Assembly (NCBI GenBank): GCA_002339725.1 | Contig: DDKN01000002.1 | Span: 1-12,259 of the forward strand | Direction of reading: 5' to 3' | DNA: 12,259 bases | From: Thiobacillus sp. UBA2597 | GTDB taxonomy: Bacteria > Pseudomonadota > Gammaproteobacteria > Burkholderiales > Thiobacillaceae | Shown here: positions 7,395 to 12,259 of the stretch, piece by piece | Layout of the letters: each line of letters begins with the position of its first letter | How positions within the stretch are numbered: the stretch's first letter is position 1 | The notes under the pieces: generated by a model | Database searches by the model: none | What the model was told of the DNA's origin: nothing | What the model saw: the letters and a program-made list of their open reading frames with translations, nothing else | Made by a program: the position numbers and the translations under genes

Positions 7395-7410
7395 GCTCAA
7401 CTTCCGGCCA
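7382..7410 (-). promoter_or_regulatory. Extended -10 promoter for the PHP-yciO-trpS block
   Basis: On the minus strand, TATGAT (7387-7382, five of six) is preceded by TGC, giving the extended -10 form TGnTATGAT. A weak -35 (TGGCCG, 7410-7405) sits 17 nt upstream, which is tolerable with an extended -10. A start near 7375 would leave about 20 nt before the ATG at 7354. Confidence 0.5.
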
Positions 7411-7441
7411 TGAACGGCCCTCCCCAGCATAGCGATCCATT

Positions 7442-8047
7442 GTGAAATTTCTGTTCGACCTGTTCCCCATCATCCTGTTCTTCGTCGCCTTCAAATGGGG
7501 CGAGGCCAAGCCGGAGGCCGCCACCGCCATTTTGGCCGATCTGGGCCTGCACCTGAATGGCGCGGCCAAGCCGGGCGTGCTGCTCGCCACCCTGGTCGCC
7601 ATCCTCGCCACCTTCGGTCAGATCGCCTGGGTCTGGGCCCGGCACCGCAAGGTCGATGCCATGCTCTGGGTCAGCCTGGCGCTGATCGTGGTGTTCGGCG
7701 GCGCCACCCTGTGGCTGCAGGACGAGGCCTTCATCAAATGGAAGCCGACCGTGCTCTACTGGCTGTTCGCCTCGGCCCTGCTGCTGGCGCCGCTGCTGTT
7801 CGAGCGCAATCTGATCCGGCTGATGATGCAAAAGCAGCTTACCCTGCGCGAGATCGCCTGGGCCCGCCTGAACCAGGCCTGGGCCGGCTTTTTCGCCTTC
7901 ATGGGCGCTGCCAACCTGTTCGTCGCCTTCAACTTCTCGACCGACATCTGGGTCGACTTCAAGCTGTTCGGCTCGCTCGGCCTGATGCTGCTGTTCATCC
8001 TGGCGCAGAGCGTCTATCTCGCCCGCCACATCAAGGAAAGCGCATGA
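7442..8047 (+). CDS. yciB: Septation protein A / inner-membrane protein YciB
   Basis: A 201-residue polytopic inner-membrane protein of the YciB/IspA (septation protein A) family, implicated in cell-envelope synthesis and septation. The N-terminus MKFLFDLFPIILFFVAFKW is the family hallmark. Later family-like segments are FGGATLWLQDEAFIKWKPT and WARLNQAWAGFFAFMGAANL. Five to six membrane helices are expected. The start is GTG at 7442; an in-frame TAG at 7430-7432 excludes any longer form. No Shine-Dalgarno is visible in the preceding 20 nt, so initiation is probably weak. The stop overlaps the yciI start (ATGA at 8044-8047), indicating coupled translation. The yciB-yciI pairing is also found in enterobacteria. 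Confidence 0.95.
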   Translation: MKFLFDLFPIILFFVAFKWGEAKPEAATAILADLGLHLNGAAKPGVLLATLVAILATFGQIAWVWARHRKVDAMLWVSLALIVVFGGATLWLQDEAFIKWKPTVLYWLFASALLLAPLLFERNLIRLMMQKQLTLREIAWARLNQAWAGFFAFMGAANLFVAFNFSTDIWVDFKLFGSLGLMLLFILAQSVYLARHIKESA

Positions 8048-8349
8048 ACCGGCTCTATGCCATCGTCGGCGAGGATGTCGCCGACAGCCTGGAAAAACGC
8101 CAGGCTGCCCGGCCCGCCCACCTCGCCCGCCTGGAAGCCCTGAAAAACGAAGGCCGCCTGGTCCTGGCCGGACCTTTTCCCGCCATCGACAGCCTGGACC
8201 CCGGCCCGGCCGGTTTTACCGGCAGCCTGATCGTGGCCGAGTTCGACAGCCTGGCGTCGGCGCAGGCCTGGGCCGAGGCCGACCCCTATGTCGCCGCCGG
8301 CGTCTACGCCCGGGTGACGGTGAAGCCGTTCAAGAAGGTGCTGCCCTGA
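8044..8349 (+). CDS. yciI: YciI family protein
   Basis: A 101-residue YciI-like protein, small alpha-beta barrel fold of the dimeric ferredoxin-like class; the biochemical role is uncertain. It matches E. coli YciI over its full length: ADSLEKRQAARPAHLARL (13-30), EGRLVLAGP (36-44), GPAGFTGS (54-61) and WAEADPYVAAGVYARVTVKP (76-95), ending in FKKVLP. The conserved His-containing RPAH segment is intact (H26). The ATG at 8044 overlaps the yciB stop by four bases (ATGA), and its TGA shares its A with the bolA ATG (TGATG), so it is coupled on both sides. Confidence 0.95.
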   Translation: MNRLYAIVGEDVADSLEKRQAARPAHLARLEALKNEGRLVLAGPFPAIDSLDPGPAGFTGSLIVAEFDSLASAQAWAEADPYVAAGVYARVTVKPFKKVLP

Positions 8350-8615
8350 TGGACGAGGTCATCGCCCTCATGCGCGAGCGGTTGGCCGCACTGGCGCCGG
8401 AATCGCTCGAGATCGAGGACGAGAGCGCCCAACACGCAGGGCACGAGGGCGCCAGGGGCGGCGGCGGGCATTACCGGATGACCATCGTCTCGCCGCAGTT
8501 CGCCGGTCTTAATTCGGTGGCGCGCCACCGCGCGATCTACCAGGCCCTGGGCGATTTGATGGGCCGACGCATCCACGCCCTGAGCATCACCGCCTTCACA
8601 CCGGAAGAGTTTTAA
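8349..8615 (+). CDS. bolA: BolA family protein
   Basis: An 88-residue BolA-type protein, class II KH-like fold. BolA proteins partner monothiol glutaredoxins and bind or help transfer [2Fe-2S] clusters; in E. coli BolA also affects morphology and stress response. The signature ARHRAIYQALGDLM (58-71) with H60 and the ending HALSITAFTPEEF (76-88) are characteristic. A glycine-rich segment (37-40) precedes the HYRMTIVS strand, and the sequence before it is more variable, with two histidines (29 and 32). The ATG at 8349 overlaps the yciI stop by one base. It is closer to BolA than to IbaG/YrbA because of the TPEEF ending. Confidence 0.93.
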   Translation: MDEVIALMRERLAALAPESLEIEDESAQHAGHEGARGGGGHYRMTIVSPQFAGLNSVARHRAIYQALGDLMGRRIHALSITAFTPEEF

Positions 8616-8641
8616 GACCACAACAGAAGGGAAGCCGATCC

Positions 8642-9436
8642 ATGCAAAGCAAGCTCATCACCACCCTGACTCTGGCCGCGGCCCTGGCCCTGCCCCAGAT
8701 CACCCTGGCCGCCGCCCAAGGCGAAACGGCCGTCACCGTGAACGGTGTCGCCGTGCCCAGCGCCCAGGCCGACGTGCTGCGCCAGGACCGGCTCTCCCGG
8801 GGACAGGCCGCCGAGACCCTGAACGACAACGCCATCCGCGAAATGCTGGTGACCATGGAAATCCTGGCCCAGGAGGCGGTCAGGCAAGGCATCGACAAGC
8901 GCCCGCAGGTCGCCGCCACCATCGAGCTCAACCGCAAGGACATCCTCGGCCGCCTGCTCTTGGAGGACTACCTGAAAAACCACCCGATCAAGGAAGAGGA
9001 CATGAAGGCCGAATACGATCGGGTCAAGGCCGCCTCCGGCAACATGGAATACCGACCCCGCCACATCCTGGTGCAAACCGAGGAGGAGGCCAAGGCCATC
9101 CTGGCCAAACTGGCGAAGAAGGCCAAGTTCGAGGACCTGGCCAAACAGCAGTCCAGGGACCAGGGCTCGGCCAAGAACGGCGGCGAACTGGGCTGGCTGT
9201 TGCCCAGCAACCTGGTGCCCGAATTCAGCGAGGCCATGGTCAAGCTGAAGAAGGGCGAAACCACCAAGACCCCGGTGCGGACCCAATACGGCTGGCATGT
9301 CATCCGGCTGGACGATGTGCGTGAACTGAAATTCCCCGACTACGAGCAACTCAAGCCCCGCATCAGCGCCCAGCTGCAGCAACTTCAGGTGCGCAGGTAC
9401 CTGAGCGAGCTGCGCGCCGCCGCCAAGGTCGAGTAA
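8642..9436 (+). CDS. Periplasmic parvulin-type peptidyl-prolyl isomerase
   Basis: A 264-residue secreted foldase of the PpiC/PrsA/SurA group. It starts with a signal peptide (1 to about 24: MQSKLITTLTLAAALALP, then an ITLAAA region with AxA-type cleavage). An N-terminal chaperone helical region (about 30-130) and a parvulin domain (about 137-227) follow. Parvulin marks are RPRHILVQT (138-146), NGGELGWL (179-186) and QYGWHVIRLDD (215-225). It acts on proline bonds of exported proteins in the periplasm. The ATG at 8642 has a clear Shine-Dalgarno (AGAAGGGA at 8625-8632). It follows bolA by 26 nt and is the last gene of the plus-strand group; a hairpin lies just downstream. A lipoprotein form is excluded because no lipobox cysteine is present. 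Confidence 0.93.
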   Translation: MQSKLITTLTLAAALALPQITLAAAQGETAVTVNGVAVPSAQADVLRQDRLSRGQAAETLNDNAIREMLVTMEILAQEAVRQGIDKRPQVAATIELNRKDILGRLLLEDYLKNHPIKEEDMKAEYDRVKAASGNMEYRPRHILVQTEEEAKAILAKLAKKAKFEDLAKQQSRDQGSAKNGGELGWLLPSNLVPEFSEAMVKLKKGETTKTPVRTQYGWHVIRLDDVRELKFPDYEQLKPRISAQLQQLQVRRYLSELRAAAKVE

Positions 9437-9447
9437 GCCCGGACTGG

Positions 9448-9483
9448 CCGCAGCTTCCCGGCTCAGGCCTGGGGAGACTGCGG
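9448..9483 (+). terminator. Imperfect stem-loop after the isomerase gene
   Basis: CCGCAG (9448-9453) pairs with CTGCGG (9478-9483) and the adjacent CTTCCC (9454-9459) pairs with GGGGAG (9471-9476, one G-T pair), with a single bulged A at 9477. That gives 12 pairs starting 11 nt after the stop codon. The T-tract of a standard terminator is absent, so it may act in mRNA end protection or partial termination. Confidence 0.35.
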
Positions 9484-9715
9484 TCGCGGCCCGAACCGCC
9501 CCGGTGGTGCCGGCACAACGTAGGCTCGTTCACGTCCCCGGAGCGTTGCCCGACCTGCCTCTTTGCCACACCGGCGCTTGACTTCGATATCAGCCCGCGG
9601 CCGGCCTGCCTCCAACCCAGCGAGGCCTCGCACGCCACGCCTCTAATAATCCTTAGATTTCATGATGTTGCAATTCATCCCGGCGTCAGGCGCCGAGGCG
9701 GCCCAACGACAAGAA

Positions 9716-9747
9716 TTGCCAGCGTTCGGCGGGCCCTATGCTAAGAT
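9716..9747 (+). promoter_or_regulatory. Candidate promoter before the Hfq-like gene
   Basis: TTGCCA (9716-9721) lies upstream of TGC-TAAGAT (TG at 9739-9740, hexamer 9742-9747), an extended -10 type element; the 20-nt spacing to the -35 is long, but TATGCT (9737-9742) gives 15 nt. A start near 9754 would put the ATG at 9779 about 25 nt downstream and excludes the more upstream starts. Confidence 0.45.
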
Positions 9748-9778
9748 GCAAGCTCTTTTCCGGCCCTACAAAAATGAC

Positions 9779-10042
9779 ATGAGCGACAAAGAACGACACA
9801 ACCTGCAGGACCTCTTCCTGAACACCCTGCGCAAAGAACACGTCACCGTCTCGGTCTTCCTGGTCAACGGCATCAAGCTGGTCGGCCGCATCGAATCCTT
9901 CGACCAGTACATGGTCCTGCTGCGCGGACACGACCAGGCAGTGCAGGCGATCTTCAAGCACGCCATTTCCACCGTGTCGCCGTCCAAGCAGATCAACCTG
10001 GCCCTGCCCGGCCAGGCACCCAAGGCGCCGGCCGCAGAGTAA
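9779..10042 (+). CDS. hfq: Hfq/Sm-like RNA chaperone, divergent
   Basis: An 87-residue Sm-fold protein of the Hfq family, which forms hexameric rings that bind sRNAs and mRNAs. Landmarks: LQDLFLNTLRKEH (9-21), VFLVNGIKL (26-34), IESFDQYMVLLR (38-49), and KHAISTV (60-66), the Sm2 motif. Compared with E. coli Hfq, Q8, D9, F11, R16, K56 and H57 have equivalents. Y25 is Phe (F27), Q33 is Val (V35), Q35 is Arg (R37) and P10 is Leu (L12). The loop before KHAISTV is two residues longer. Rim arginines are R18, K19, H21. I chose 9779 because it matches the family start; the frame is open back to 9662, but those 39 residues resemble nothing and cross a candidate promoter. No Shine-Dalgarno is seen. It stands alone, far from miaA/hflX in this window. 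It may be a second Hfq. Confidence 0.85.
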   Translation: MSDKERHNLQDLFLNTLRKEHVTVSVFLVNGIKLVGRIESFDQYMVLLRGHDQAVQAIFKHAISTVSPSKQINLALPGQAPKAPAAE

Positions 10043-10064
10043 GACTTTCGCCGCATGAAATGAG

Positions 10065-10097
10065 AAGGGGCGACCGCGCGGTCGCCCCTTTCGTTTT
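10065..10097. terminator. Strong bidirectional terminator between hfq and gyrA
   Basis: An 11-bp stem AAGGGGCGACC (10065-10075) and GGTCGCCCCTT (10080-10090) around a GCGC loop is followed on the plus strand by TCGTTTT. It lies between convergent genes, 22 nt after the hfq stop and 17 nt before the gyrA stop. The opposite side has a weak T-rich run, so it may serve both. Confidence 0.85.
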
Positions 10098-10114
10098 GCC
10101 GGTTCGGACCAGGC

Positions 10115-12259
<2,145 letters not shown>

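Larger units (their letters stand above)
9437..9778. other. Gene-free, hairpin-rich intergenic region
   Basis: About 340 nt hold no gene I can support. Contents: a strong imperfect hairpin just after the isomerase (9448-9483), a perfect 12-nt palindrome GCGAGGCCTCGC (9620-9631), a short AT-rich stretch near 9641-9660 with CTAA/TTAG inverted repeats (9643-9656), and a candidate promoter before the Hfq gene (9716-9747). A minus-strand open frame of 91 codons across 9363-9638 is Arg/Gly/Ser-rich, unlike a real protein, and overlaps the isomerase gene. An untranslated leader, small RNA or repeat remnant is possible. Confidence 0.5.

Noticed and set aside
9662..9778. N-terminal extension of the Hfq-like protein from the ATG at 9662
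   Set aside because: The 39 extra residues resemble no Hfq, have no Shine-Dalgarno, and span a candidate promoter; the ATG at 9779 matches the family start.

Overview
This is a high-GC (about two-thirds G+C by eye), gene-dense piece of a proteobacterial chromosome with housekeeping content. The gene order (scpA-scpB-rluB; trpS with a site-2 protease, YciO and a PHP phosphatase; yciB-yciI-bolA-parvulin) and the protein sequences suggest a betaproteobacterium of the Nitrosomonadales/Thiobacillus kind. That placement is inference from family resemblance. I see no insertion sequence, phage gene, CRISPR array, tRNA or rRNA.

Layout. (1) 58-744, plus strand: a small membrane protein of the conserved-TM-helix (MscS-related) family, converging on the next block. 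(2) 7354 down to 799, minus strand: eight tightly packed genes. In transcription order they are PHP-domain phosphatase, yciO, site-2 protease, trpS, a DUF3147-like membrane protein, then after a 115-nt gap scpA, scpB and rluB. Junctions are overlaps or gaps of at most 12 nt, except the one before scpA. (3) 7442-9436, plus strand: yciB (GTG start), yciI, bolA and a periplasmic parvulin-type prolyl isomerase; the first three are joined by ATGA/TGATG overlaps. Divergent promoters lie between blocks 2 and 3. (4) 9437-9778: a gene-free, hairpin-rich spacer. (5) 9779-10042: a short Hfq/Sm-like gene ending at a strong terminator. (6) 10115-12259, minus strand: most of gyrA, cut by the window edge, so the N-terminal part with the catalytic tyrosine is missing.

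The minus-strand block combines tRNA charging, RNA end-product processing (PHP/RNase AM family), intramembrane proteolysis, chromosome condensation (ScpAB with SMC) and 23S rRNA pseudouridylation. Gyrase A is a second chromosome-topology function in the window. The plus-strand block combines envelope, Fe-S-related (BolA) and periplasmic folding functions.

I find no clear new multi-gene system. The best leads are the divergent, stand-alone Hfq with an altered RNA-binding face and a lengthened loop, a tryptophanyl-tRNA synthetase carrying a four-cysteine motif like the Fe-S site of the Thermotoga enzyme plus a large charged insertion, and the structured spacer before the Hfq gene.
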